This document shows, one piece after another, positions 19,029 through 31,361 of a DNA stretch of 64,000 nucleotides. The stretch is from Paralichthys olivaceus (taxonomy: Eukaryota; Chordata; Actinopteri; Pleuronectiformes; Paralichthyidae). The DNA is taken from NCBI RefSeq assembly GCF_024713975.1, contig NC_091095.1, positions 8,323,501 through 8,387,500 of the forward strand, written 5' to 3'. A program made the position numbers and the translations under genes. Each line of letters starts with the position of its first letter. Within the stretch, counting starts at the first letter, position 1. Under the pieces are notes generated by a model. The model was not told the origin of the DNA and did not search any database. It was given only the letters and a program-made list of their open reading frames with translations.

Positions 19029-20119
19029 CTTTAAAACTCTGCGGAGAAAAAAAAAGATTTCTTATCAACACATCTCTGCACACAATTTTGTCATTCATGG
19101 AATTAAGTAAAAATGTCCAACACAGCCTCGACAAAATGTCTGCAATAAAAAAAAGCACACATTTCAATTTACTGTGTTGCTTTTTAACACCAGATTCCGA
19201 ATTTTACATTTGAGGCCATAAATAAACATGTGCTTATTTAGATCCAGCGGATTCAGAACAACGTCATCATTCATTAGTCATTGACCATCATTCCACTCTG
19301 TCTTTTAGCTCTGTTTTTGGTCTCCACCGACTCCTGGGAGAAGTAAAATATCTCTACGATGTTAAGCAGCTAGTCACTGAGGTTGTCATTCTGATTCTAA
19401 GCAGGGAGTGCTCATGAGTTGCTAACAATAGCTGCCGGCATTGTCTGAAAATGCTATGCGAGTGGTGAGTGTGAATCAAACAGTAAAGTTGAGGCTAACT
19501 GCTTAAGAAGGAACTGAAACTTCGATAAATCTCTATAAAGCTACGAGGGGCTGCAGATTTAGATGAGAATTCCCATGTGGGGTCATCATTGTTATTATTC
19601 TGGACTGAAATGAGACACATTTTGAATATCACTGTTGCGAGGCAAACAGGAGAGAGCGGATTGAGCTTCTGAGCAGACATGAGGTGTTTTGAAAAATCCT
19701 TACATACTTTATTTTTACATGGAGTGGGGGGGTGGCAACAAATCAAATGCTGTAATGTCTCTTTGCTGTCATGTGTGAATTAGGTTGCACCGGTGATGTC
19801 AGACATTAAGTCAGTAAAACAAACTAAAATATGAGCTTAGTGAAAAAGGAACCGCCCAACATAACTTGACGTTTTCACATTTACTGCATAATGACAGAAT
19901 TAATGAGCTGCCTGGACCTGGCACTAACCACACCCTGTTGCTCAGTGTGAAGAAACTATGCAGCAAAACCCACAACTGACTTATAGCTTAAAAATCTACC
20001 ACAGCTAAATCAGTCAGTCAGTAAGCTGGGAGCAGCTCCAGTGTATTATATTATACTACTGTGGAAGACTACACGTTGAGCCTATCAGAAGCCTTAATAT
20101 CACATTATGTATATTACAC

Positions 20120-20121
<2 letters not shown>
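19029..20121. other. unit 1: upstream region of b3gnt3-like gene
   Basis: A splice acceptor at 19039-19041 on the minus strand implies an intron in the 5' UTR. The first exon and promoter were not located. The sequence 'tgttgctttttaacaccaga' at 19173 recurs out of place at 45563 in unit 3. Confidence 0.5.

Positions 20122-20216
<95 letters not shown>
20122..20216 (+). repeat. (CA)n microsatellite (unit 1)
   Basis: A pure CA tract of about 95 bp. The orthologous tracts in units 2 and 3 are shorter (about 61 and 71 bp), and the unit 2 tract is interrupted by 'tacac'. Confidence 0.97.
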
Positions 20217-20217
<1 letters not shown>

Positions 20218-20827
20218 GCATACTCTTCCCTTAACCATCACACATTCATTTCCAAACCTAACCTACACCTGCTTTTAAAACTTCTTTAAACAGACTGGCC
20301 AAAATGTCCTCACTTTGCCAAAATGTCCTCAATCTGTAAAGTCTTTGCTCAAAACCTCGAGTGTCACAAAGAAACACAAATACAAATGCAGTTGGTTACA
20401 CATTTACCCTTTAAAACATTAATTAACACTCTTATATTCCATGACTTAAAAATGACCGGAGTTCATCATTTCTGTCTGACTCAAATGCATACATTAGAAC
20501 ATTTTAAAAATATGATATCAACATAAGTAGGCTTACAGTCAGTTGTTGGAAAAGCTGGCAGGCAACAAGAAAACCTCCAAAAAATTAAGAAACAATCCAC
20601 ACAGTAAAAACTGGGAAATGGACAGGAACAAAAACCAGCTGAGGAAAACTAATCTGGATTTAACAGGTGATGGGTTTCACATCTGAGTATAACAAACACT
20701 TTGGGGTGGGACAAAGAATCACAATAGCAGGAGCCAAGATGATGACAAGAGCTAAAGCAACAAAGAGACACACCACATATATATGAATAACTTTGGTCGA
20801 GCAAAACAGGAAAAACATGTCTGACTA
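20217..20827. other. unit 1: non-coding between CA and CT tracts
   Basis: No gene recognised. It contains a short local duplication of 'caaaatgtcctca' (about 20300-20333). Unit 3 lacks about 105 bp of it, just before the CT tract. Confidence 0.5.
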
Positions 20828-20940
20828 TCTCTCTCTCTCTCTCTTTCTGTCTCTCTCTTTTTATCCGCTCCCCTTTTCTCTCTCTGTCTGTGTCTCTCTC
20901 TTTCTGTCTCTCTCTTTCTCTTTCTGTCTCTCTCTCTGCC
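20828..20940 (+). repeat. CT-rich simple repeat (unit 1)
   Basis: (CT)n with CTGT and CTTT interruptions. The Arg/Glu-rich frames on the minus strand come from this tract. Confidence 0.95.
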
Positions 20941-23900
20941 TGAGTCGGAGCAGAACACCTGCTGCTCTTCATCAGTTACTCAAGCCCCTTTATATGCTCT
21001 GCCCTGCCAGGTCGTAGATTCAGCTTCCACTTAGTAACACTAGCTCCTTATTACATCTATTGTGATTGAAGTCTTTTTGGCCTTGACTCATCACCATTGT
21101 GTTCTCCTCTTCTCCCCCGGTCCCTGTCACTCTGAATTACTACAACAACACCGCTCCACTGCTCACTCTGAACCCCAGCTGTCCCCTGCCTCCTGCTCGG
21201 TTCTGGTTTTGGATTGAGACCCCCTGCCATCACCTTCATCTCTTGCTGCAGTATTTGCAATAAAAGCCCTGAACTCATCCGCCGTCCAGAGGAACAATGA
21301 CAGATATTTATCCTTTAGAATTAATATTTGATATGTGATGACTGTTCAAATACACATTTGTACATGTTGTTTTAGTAGTGTTGACCTGGCCTGTGTGACA
21401 GCACTGTGTCCTGCTCTCAAGAGGAAAGACAAATAAGCACAGAGGATTTAATTTCCCCCAGGAAACTGATTCTTACTGATAAGAGAGAGGACTCCGGTGA
21501 ATGTTGGATCAGATACACTCGTGGCAGGAACAGCGACAGCAGGAGTTTCTTGAGAATAATTTTGTCCAGTGTCTGGAAAAACACAGCTGAACTCATGACT
21601 CTCAGAGAGCAGGTCGAACACACACCCGTGCCGGGACGTCCACATACATATGATACACATACCCTAAGAAGCAGCAGAATGTCCTAATATTGAGATGAAT
21701 CAGTGATTGCAAGGCTCTCACAGGGAACTGGTGTGACTGTTGGTGTTACATATTAAACTTTCCACTTGTTATCTTTAAGAGTCCAATGTGTCAAAATTGT
21801 TCGGCAGGTTTTATTCACCTTGACTAATATTTATCTGGCTTGAAGAAAACAAAAAGGTGGTGACGTGACTCAAACAGTGCGAGGTCTGAATTTCAGTGAA
21901 AAAAGTCCCAATGAACATAGAATATTGCCTGATATTCACATTAATTGTATCAAGGTTGGAAAACTAAAAATCTGTTTATTTTTCCATGACACATATTTAA
22001 ATTGATCTTTTTCCTGAATTTCATTGATTAAGAGGTGTACATTGAAACTTACTTGTGTAAAAATAAATTTACTTCTGTTACTGTACTCAGGTAAATGTTC
22101 ATGTACCACTAAAGTAAGATGAATCAAAATGAAATGAAAGTTGAAGTAAACTAGAGGAAGACTTTTCTGAGACCTGATAGTAGATTTCTGTCTGGTTTGT
22201 TGACCATAACGCTTGAGTGGCTTAACAAAGAGACTCTTGGTTTTGAATCATAAGACTGACCTGCCATTTAAAGATGTAGACGCCCGGGCATTATTATTTC
22301 ATGCTGCACCAAAGTTGTTGATTGACTTATTACCAACCATCCTTGTGAAAATCCTTAACAACTTAACTGTGGTGGTAAAGCCGTGTAAGTCAATGTTTTC
22401 TTGCTGTCTCCTCTTTGCACATAACATGTTTATTTTCACTGCTAACCTTTTTCTTGCACTGACTTAACAATCAGTGTTCATAATAAAATGAAAGTAAATT
22501 TGCTTTATCAAAGTTCAAATTTGTGACTTGGACATTTGCATTTCAGCTATTTCAAAAGGGTTTGTTAAGCAGTTGACAGCATCTTTAGAACCAAGTTCAC
22601 AGCTTTTCAAAGTAAAAAGCTCTGACTTAACTGTATTTGAGTTGAAAAGTAAAAGGATGGTAATATATGAATCCAGATCAGAATATGGACTTAGAACCCA
22701 ACATGTGTTGATGTATTTCCATGGAATGTGTAGCCTCTCCCTGTGTAAATACATGATCATAAGTAATGTGTTTAACCATCTCTTTGAGTCCAGTTTTGTT
22801 AGCAAATCCAAATCCATGGAAAAGCCTTTAAAGCAAACAGTATGTAATTTCCACACTGTGATGCAACAATGTGCGAAATGCATTATTAGACCCACAGTTG
22901 TGCTTTGAGCACTGCTTCTTCTATTTCCTCCTGTGAACTAACAGAACAAACAACTCAGATGAAAACATGACATAACCACCAAAGGTAAAAATGTAAATCT
23001 GTATGTGGCTCGACCCTCTGAGAGGGCTGCTTCTGCCAGCACGATGTTTTTACATAGGGTTTGCCTCATAAATTGAACAGAGAGAGAGCCTACTGCCCAT
23101 CACCTGAAGTTCTTTATGTCAACATTTACTTCAGCCCTTGTGTGGTTTCTGACTATGTCCTTGTACAAAAGTAGGCCTATATATTCAAATAAATGTCAGT
23201 AATATACAGTATGAACTCCTGCTCCTACAAATATTCCACAATAAAATTATTTTAAAAATAAAGAAATGGATTCAGTGGACAGATATGCTCGAGCGATTTT
23301 ATTTTGAAACTGGTACAGGAAGTTTTGCAAACATTTATGTATTGGACTGATAAACGCTGACACTATGCTGAAAGATTTGCTCTCTTTATTTTACTGTGAA
23401 CCACACAGGGCACAGAAAAAAACTCAAATGTGTAGAAGAGCAGCTGTACTGCAGTCGGTGTGGCAGCTGTTACTGTTGTCGAGCGTTAAGGACAGAGGAT
23501 GTCGCAACTTGTGAAGCCCTATGAGACATGGCGATTTGTGAATATGGGCTATACAAATCAAATTTGATTGATTCATTTAGCTCTATGTTGCTCTATGTGC
23601 TCCTTTCACAATCAAAAAACATTAAACACATGCACAAATGTTTCTCCAAATGTTTGCGGCCTCCGACAGGAAATGTGATCAAAGAGAGGAGGATGTGACA
23701 AGAAAAGCAGGATCCAGTTAGGACTGTGTTATGATTCAATTATGAAACACACACCACTGCACACACTATAATGTGGAGCTGCTGTGTTTGCTTTTCCATG
23801 GATTTAATCCTCTGTATTTTCTCACCAGCTAACTGCTCCTTCAGGACGTCACCCGTGATACATATAGGTGCTGTAGTGAGAAGAAAACTGCTCCACAGTG

Positions 23901-24116
23901 CAACTGCAGCCAGTGTGGCCTGCTGGGGATCAAGAGCGAAGGCTTTCAATATTGACTTATCAATCACAGTTGACCTGTTGGTTACCTTTGGTTTAGAGAC
24001 CAACTATACAAGGAGTCATTGTATTAGATGGTTGATCCACATGTTAGCATAGTAATACGCTAAACCAAGATGGTGAACATGGAAAACATTATAGCTGATA
24101 AACATGTGCATGTTGG
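20941..24116. other. unit 1: long non-coding segment
   Basis: About 3.2 kb without a recognised gene. An AATAAA with a CATCCGCC end at 21259-21289 marks the point where unit 3 holds 2.6 kb more. An unrecognised 126-codon frame lies at 22528-22908, open on both strands. Text near 23520-23575 (tatacaaatcaaatttgatt) resembles the end of a common fish SINE-like repeat. Confidence 0.45.
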
Positions 24117-25408
24117 CCTTGTCTTTGTGAGCATGTGAGCCTGCTAATGTTGACACATATCACACGTTAACAGGCAGGAAAGGATCAGAAGCATCTTTTT
24201 ACTAATGATCCTTTTCTTCTTATTAACTGATTATTTTGATGTTTCTCCCTGAAATCCATTAGACTATATGAAATCAGCCTCTATGTTCAGCACAGGGACT
24301 TAAATACACTTCTAATCTAAATGTCTTTCCCACAGTTGTAGAGGGACATTCTTTCAGTTCATTCAACTCAATCTATGATGGTTATCTCCCTATCCTTTAT
24401 TCATCAGCACATGTAATGTCACCAAACTGGATCAAGCTCAAGTCATTCATGCTCACAAGTGAAGCAACTGACGTAAATGTGTTTTAGTGAAGTAAAGGTT
24501 AGCACAGTTTGAACACTTTGGAACGTCGAGGACTGAATTATATGAGTCATAGAATGGTAGAGCATATACCTCCACCAAGGCTCAACTGTCCCTTCAATTT
24601 AAGGGATTATACTTTGAAGGCTAGTGCTGCAGTGAGAAGAGGAAACCTCATTCTGAAGAACACGTCAGGCTGGGGCGTTGCACCTGGCAACAATGTTGAT
24701 GATACTGTCAAATCTTGCCACATTGCATTCTGTCAGTAGTTCCATCTCAATTATAAATCTTGCTATACAAACAGCAGTGCTAAGATGTGACAGCTCAGGT
24801 GTTTCTGCTGCAACTGTTTGTCTTGTTCATTTATGCTGCACGTTGCTGTTCTTCCTGTTGGTCTTGAAACAGCTCATACCCTACATTGCGAAACGTCTCT
24901 TTTAGAGCAGTGATAGTACAGATTTGGTCATCTTTGTCGTAACAAATCACTTTGAGCTGCATTTTATGTATGAAAGGTGCTGTATAAATAGAATGTATTA
25001 TTATAATAGTATTATCTTGAAAGGTTTACATTTGGATCAGAGTGATTCAATTAATCTTGCTTTGGAAAACGCGGCATTAAAACATCCTGGATAGCAAAGC
25101 AAGGGATTTCCAAATCTGATCATTGATGAACCACTGAGCCCTGGAGACAATGAATGTGTGTGTAACACTTCCTGACCTTCTATCCAAAGGTTGAGATATT
25201 TTGGTCAGGACACATGTGGTGGACTGACCCAGTGTGTGGCGGCTGCAGACGCTACAGCTCCACTATGGTACCTGTATATAGGGCCTTGTCATCGCCGGGC
25301 CCAGTACAGTGTGTGGTTTGAGGCCAAAGCCGCCACGGGCCCGAGTCCTGATAAATGTGGGGCCAGTTCTACGTGCTCTGTGCCAGTCACGCTCATCCGG
25401 TGGGCTCC
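24117..25408 (-). pseudogene. LRP fragment at end of unit 1: intron 6 and truncated YWTD exon
   Basis: Matches LRP 857 to about 2205 in the same orientation. The exon part is 25272-25408. It keeps the exon donor, but the 5' part of the exon and its acceptor are cut away, and a TGA follows the YWARR codons. It lacks the retroposon tail found at 1075-1223. Confidence 0.85.
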
Positions 25409-25845
25409 GAATGATTTTTGTTTTTGTTTTCTTCATACATGTGACATGTTTTTGCACAACCTGGATGAGCTGTGATACAATCGTGTGCATCAGCACTCAG
25501 TGAACAAATGTATCCTCAAACAAACCTAGATAAAGCAACAAGAGTCCTCAATGTTGCAGAACAGGACAGGATTTCCTGTCAGACTGGATTGTGTGGAGAG
25601 AAACAACAGTAGCGTGATAATGTGACCTCAGCAGTAGGTTTAAAACATTCGGTTTCCCCTGTGCTCATTGTCCTATCTCATGTATTTGAATGTGTTGTGA
25701 ATGAAATGAACTGCCACCACAACATATTTCAAGCAGGAGGTGAACACATGATTGATCGACTTCAGATTTGTAAAATGTTTTGCTGTTTTTTAAGTGTTTG
25801 TCATTCTCTGCTCATTGAGAAGAGTTTAAAACCACAGCCACAGTG
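25409..25845 (+). repeat. inverted copy of LRP intron 3 segment
   Basis: Reverse complement of about 3410-3815 of the left flank. It is joined directly to the truncated YWTD exon. The same join is present at 39940 and, in mirror image, at 60653. Confidence 0.8.
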
Positions 25846-25879
25846 ACAGCCACCACAAACATTTGGTCAAACCAGTAGA

Positions 25880-25906
25880 CTGGATGATTTGGGTGGCGGT
25901 CGCCAT
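25880..25906 (-). pseudogene. ndufa7 exon 1 remnant (start of unit 2)
   Basis: Only the first nine or so codons of ndufa7 and the upstream promoter-side sequence are present. The reading frame then enters LRP intron sequence. One codon differs from the real gene (AAA to CAA). Confidence 0.8.
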
Positions 25907-26886
25907 GTTTGCTGTTGTGAAGGTCATGGTGTTCTTCTGTGGTGTTGAGCGGAGTCTCTCAGCACGTTGCTGCCCCCTGGAGGATACAGAGGAGAACTGC
26001 AGCAATAGATGCTCATTCCATGTGAATTAGTGACCAGGTCATTTACATCCTCAGCAGAGTGACTGTATGTCAAAGTTTGGGTAAATAATTATATGTGTAT
26101 GTTGAATTTGAGTGAAAAGAAGAAAAATACATTGTAAAAAATCATCATATGTTAATGCTCTGTTATTTATTTAATTAAATTAATCAAAACATGAATAACA
26201 CTTATGAACTCATTTGGCCTTAACTTAACTTAAGACAGGTCAACAATTGTCATTAGGAACTAGAATGGCATATCTCTGCATAATTCCACCAAGTCCCAAC
26301 AGCTCCCTCTTTGGATTTGCACCAAATTGGACACATTTATACAAATCAAGTGTCAATTTGTCATATGCAAGTTAACACAGGGTCAAAAGCACAATGAAAG
26401 GTGTTGGACAAGAATAAATCAATAAGCTCAGCAATGCAATAGTTAAATTAAAAATAAAAGCAAGGTAGAAAGAGCTTAATAGAAAAAAGTCAAATACATC
26501 ACGAAACTAAGACTATATACATTCAAAGATGCAATGTGAGATTCGTTGCAAATGAAGTGATGACTTTAACTGTGTGGAGTGTATGTGTGTAGTTATTGCA
26601 CCATATGTGTAACAGTTGTGATTCACATGTTTCCGAATAATGCGCAAACAGGCAGGAAAAATGTGCAGAGGGTCAAGATCCATGAATTATTACCTGAAAA
26701 ATCGACAAAAATGTTGTTAAATAGAGAATATGGCCCGAATAACACAAACAAGTTCAGGCCACATTTGGAACCTTTGGTTAATGTGTGGAATTGCTTCGGC
26801 TTACTTGTGACTCAGATCTGGCCCGACTGTCATCACTTCATGCAATATGTGGGCTGTATGTGGTGTGAGCAGGATGGATGGATGGA

Positions 26887-27297
26887 CGAGATGAGACCCC
26901 GGAGCTGTGTGGTTCGACCCAGCCTCGGCCACAGACCCCTCATGAATGTGCAGCTTGAGAGTATCAGTGTGGAGACAGGCAATGCATCGGCCAGGCCTGG
27001 AGGTGTGACCACGCACCCAACTGCTCTGACAACAGCCACGAGGACTGTGGACTGTGGTGAGTGATGTGATCTGACTCTTTCATTTCTGCCAACACCACTG
27101 ACTGTGTTACATTAAAATTACACCTTTATCTAAAGCAACTCACTTTTTTTGGAAAAACAATAAAGGATCCCACTCAGATTTGTTGAGCTCACTGGCTTCT
27201 CACACGTGTAACAGAGGAGCTAGGAATAGAACCAACAATTAATAGCTGAACTGCTCAACCACCTGAGTGCAGCATCAATGTGGTGCGTGCAAAGTCG
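26887..27297 (+). pseudogene. inverted relic of LRP LDL-A exon (unit 2)
   Basis: Same structure as the unit 1 relic: in-frame TGA, altered calcium motif, retained donor and adjoining intron. Confidence 0.85.
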
Positions 27298-27510
27298 CAC
27301 CAGGTGTTCTGCTCCGACTCAGACAGAGAGAGATTTTATTTTTTATTTTTACAAAAACCCCAACCCACTATTTTTATATTTGCATTGTTAAAATCTGTCC
27401 GTTTTAAAATAAAGTGCTAATGTAAATTAATAATTAAAAATACATCAATCAGTTAAAAAATGTGGAAAAGACAGCTGATCATTGGTTACAGTGCGGATTA
27501 TGTTTTTAAA

Positions 27511-27590
27511 GAGAGAGAGAGACAGAAAGAGAGAGACAGACAGACAGACAGAAAGAGACAGAAAGTGAGAGAAAGGGGGGGGAGAAAGAG
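27511..27590 (+). repeat. GA-rich simple repeat (unit 2)
   Basis: A shorter version of the unit 1 GA tract. Confidence 0.95.
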
Positions 27591-27832
27591 TCAGAAATTA
27601 TAGATTTATTATATCTCTGTAGACCAGCTGTTGGTCTGTGATGGAGCAGATAACCTCACTGTGTCCTGACATCAGCCTGAAACTCTCCAGGTCATGAGTC
27701 GCTCTGTAAAAACCTGCAGCACTGACATCCTGTCCACCCTGTTGGTTCGTCTCACACTTTATCTGGACTATCCAAGAAAATGACTATGGCTCCATTCATG
27801 CGGGAAGCCGACTTGACGCTGCGGTAACCGAA

Positions 27833-28839
27833 ATGGATGCAGAAATGGACTTATTCTCTTTCCTGAAAACGCGAAATATACCTGATAGTGTCATCAACCA
27901 ACTTAAAGATGATAAGGTAAATATAGATGTTAACTTTAGTGACATAAAGTAAGCAATACATGTCTAGCCTAATGATGCTAGCTTTCTCTATCTGCTATGT
28001 TAATGTAATTTTTCAAATGTTTTTGACGTGTGCCTTGCTTATTACAGATCGACATCAACTTCATAGATGTTATGACAGATGAGGAGTTAGGACAGTATAT
28101 CAAATCATTTGGGGACAGACTTGCACTCAGAGCATTTTGTCGTCAAAGAACTGTGACAAATGAAAAGTCAGGAAGAGTGGAGACAGTGAAGTCCGCTCAC
28201 ATGCAAAGAGTAAGAGACAGGCTCGGGGAACATCGGAAAACTCCCGCCAACAGAGACACGGAAGGCTCTGGTATTGTTGGCAATAAACATGCAGTCAAAG
28301 CCACTCGGCGGGTTGAAATGGGATGGCTCCACTTTGATAACGGCACTTATCACCAGATCAAAACAAGAAATGGAGGTGGAACACGGCACCTGTCAGTCCA
28401 GAAATCAGTAACTATGGGTGAACTGCTGGAGACGGGCAAGGGCTTGTTTTTTCAAAATGGATATTCATCCAAAGGACCGGTGGAAGACTTCGAGTTTGAT
28501 ATTCGTGATTACAATCACTATGCGCCGGTATGGCCGGCCACTTGCCGTGCAAGAGAGTTGGAAGTCGGTGTCAATGTGCACATTGCACTGGCAATGGATG
28601 GAAGAGAAAGTGCTCTGCATTACCTGTATGTATGGGAATGTGCCCCAAGGTATAACACGCCAGCGTCCCTTTCATGTCTCGGAGCAGTGCTCCTTTCTCG
28701 GTTTTGCCAGTTACTACCATTGCTTTGTGGAGGCAACAGTTGGTGGCCGAGCTTGCAGGCATTAAGCCCAACAAAAGGTCAGGTCAGGCCCTGGGCACCG
28801 CATGGACACTTCAGTGTGAGGAAAGTTTTGAGGGCTTAA
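27833..28839 (+). CDS. SAM-like gene fragment running into gypsy sequence (unit 2)
   Basis: Exons 27833-27916 and 28048 onward join in phase 0. A base change removes the stop used in unit 1, so the spliced frame is 291 residues, of which about 190 are SAM-like family sequence. The remainder includes gypsy RT sequence read in a wrong frame. Differences from unit 1 include K48S, K63Q and G71R-type changes in the family region. Probably non-functional. Confidence 0.55.
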
Positions 28840-30640
28840 AGTCAAGGTTGGTTACAGCCCCTGTACTGACATATACTGATTTTTCACGCCCTTTCATCTT
28901 AGAGATTGATGCCAGCCATAGTGGCCTTGGGGCTGTCTTACCACAGGAGACGGACAACGGTGTCAGGCCCGTGGCTTACGCCAGCAGAGGCCTTCGGCCC
29001 ATGGAGTGCAACATGTTAAACTACAGCTCCATGAAGCTGGAATTCCTTGGGCTCAAGTGGGCCGTGACGGAGATGTTCTGGGAGTACTTGTTGGGGCATA
29101 AGTGTGTTGTGTACACTGACAACAACCCGTTGAGCTATCTCCTGTCTGCCAAGCTGGGGGCCACTGAACACCGATGGGCTGCTCAACTGGCTGCTTTTGA
29201 TTTTGACCTAAAGTATCGCTCAGGTCGCAACAATAAAAATGCAGATGCCTTTTCATGGCAGTATGTATCTGCCCCCAACATAGTGGCACATTCCTTGCCT
29301 GGAACCTCTGTCCCCACCAGTCTCCATCGAGATTCACGTCCGGCTCCTGTAATGCTGGCAACTCAGTCAATGGTCTCTGTTCTCCCGACCATTCTGCTTC
29401 TGACATCTGTTCCTTGCAGGAGGCTGATGCCCTGCTAACGGATGTCTTTGTGATTTGGCGGCGGAAGGCATCGCCTATCTCAGTTGAAAGGGGACAGCTT
29501 TCCAGGTCGGCTAAGGCACTTTTGCATTAGTGGGACCGCCTAGGGGAGAAGGACGGGGTCCTCTTCCGCCAGGTCTTCCGCCCAGATGGGGGAGAACAGT
29601 TACTACAGCTCGTTTTGCCTGCAGTCCTCAAGCAGGAGACTTTGAACCAGCTACACCAAGAACATGGCAACCAGGGCATTGAGCGTACCGCTGAACTAGT
29701 CCGGTAGTGCTGCTACTGGCTGGAATGTCTTCAGACATCAAGCAGTGGGTCCAAGAATGCGAGCACTGCTAGGTTGCTAAGGACTCAGGACGCTTGTCCC
29801 ATAGCTTCATGGGCCATCTGATCACTTCTAGGCCAAACGAAATCCTAGCTGTGGATTTCACACTCTTAGAGCCTTCCCGGAATGGGTTGGAGAACATTTT
29901 GGTCATGACTGATGTGTTCAGCAAGTTCACTGTAGCTATCCCTACACGGGATTAACAGGCCTCCACTGTGGCCCAGGTTCTGCTTTCTGATTGGTTCAGG
30001 GTTCCAAGCCGCATTCACTCTGACCAAGGAAGGAGCTTTGAGAGTTCCTTGATCCATCAGCTTTGTTGTCTTTGCGGAGTTGCAAAATCCCGCACCACTC
30101 CGTACCACCCAGCAGGTAACGGTCAGTGTAAGCAGTTTAACCGCACTCTTCACAACCTCCTGCCTACCCTTCCACCGTCGCAGAAACGGGATTGGGCCTC
30201 TTGTTTGCCACAGGTATTATTCTGCTGTAACACCACACTTCATCAGGCTACTGGGGAGTCTCCTTTTTGTCTGATGTTTGGACAGGAACCCCGACTTCCG
30301 GTTGACTTCCTCTTGGGTCAAGTCCAGGACCCAGTACCAGGTGAGGTACAGGGCTGGGTGGTTGAACACTAAGCCAGACTGAGAATAGTCTTTGAGGGTG
30401 CACATGAGCAGCTGTTGGCAGCTGCTGGCCGACGGAAGGAGCAGCACGATCAACGGGTCCAAAATGTACCTATGCTGGGTCAGTTAATGTACATGAGAAA
30501 CCACAGTGCCCGGGGTCGTCACAAGATCCAAGATCTCTGGAGCTCACTACTTTACCAAGTTTTGAAGGCTCCTCTTGGTGAGGGAGCAGTGTACACTGCT
30601 GCACCTGTGAATGACCTGCACAAGGTCAGGAATATGCATC
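28675..30640 (+). mobile_element. Ty3/gypsy pol remnant (unit 2)
   Basis: RNase H region at about 28740-29280, with YTDNNPLSYLL intact where unit 1 has Asn replaced by Glu. Integrase zinc-binding and core regions run to 30372. Frameshift near 29390 and stop codons near 29528, 29706, 29770, 29954 and 30370. A 9-bp deletion in the integrase core (near 29996) distinguishes it from unit 1. Confidence 0.88.
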
Positions 30641-31230
30641 ACATATGTTTTCTTCTCTTTAATGAATTAAATTACACTTGTTGCAAGGATTCACAATTTC
30701 TCTATTTCCTTTTGAAACAACAAACAAACATTTATTCTAACAGTACATATACACACCGCTACCATCACTGTTTCAATACAATGAAATTTTTACAAATGTT
30801 TGACAATGAAACAAATGAAAAACCAACAATCAATAAACCCTGTTTAATAGTAACCATTGTGGCAGCTTTATTCCTGAACCCTGAGTTATATTTCTCTTGT
30901 ATTTACAACTATATTTAACATTTGTTTGACATAATTTGGTCGAGGCAAAGTGTTGCAAGTAGAACATATTGTTCAAACATAAATACACAGGATGTTCTAG
31001 AAAAATAAAGAAAACTGTACATATATGAGCTTAAGCTGAAAATTAAATAACATCACAACATATGTTTTAAAAACCCTGAGCAATTATTTTTCAATATTTT
31101 TCAAGACTTTTTGGAGTACTGCAGTAGTAAAAGGTATTGTTCAAAAGATTGGAGTAAAGGTTTACAAAAAAGATTTCATGAAGTACAAATGGTATAACTG
31201 AAATTACCACCTTATGTTTGTTATGCAGAA

Positions 31231-31361
31231 TTTCTTCTTCCTCCCGGCCACTGTGTGGCACTATGCTAGGGTTATGGTCCCCTGATTGCTGGGTGGTGCA
31301 GGTCTGCTGTTTATAACCGGTTGGGCAGCCACACCAAGCCCCTTCTAGAATTGCGGACCAA
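31231..31361 (+). mobile_element. gypsy LTR fragment (unit 2)
   Basis: Same internal LTR piece as 16665-16795. Confidence 0.7.

Larger units (their letters stand above)
11307..25879 (+). repeat. tandem unit 1 (about 14.57 kb)
   Basis: The first of three direct copies. The left edge is the 10-bp string ctggatgatt inside ndufa7 exon 1, which also marks the starts of units 2 and 3. Internal order: ndufa7 5' end, AT-rich spacer, inverted LDL-A exon relic, GA tract, SAM-like gene with gypsy pol, LTR fragment, b3gnt3-like gene, CA tract, CT tract, 3 kb non-coding, LRP block (24117-25408), inverted LRP-intron block (25409-25845). Unlike units 2 and 3, its left edge is the genuine ndufa7 gene, so unit 1 is probably at the original site. 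Confidence 0.9.

Noticed and set aside
20649..20972. Arg/Glu-rich frames on the minus strand (also at 35176-35499 and 50169-50401)
   Set aside because: They arise from the CT-rich simple repeat.
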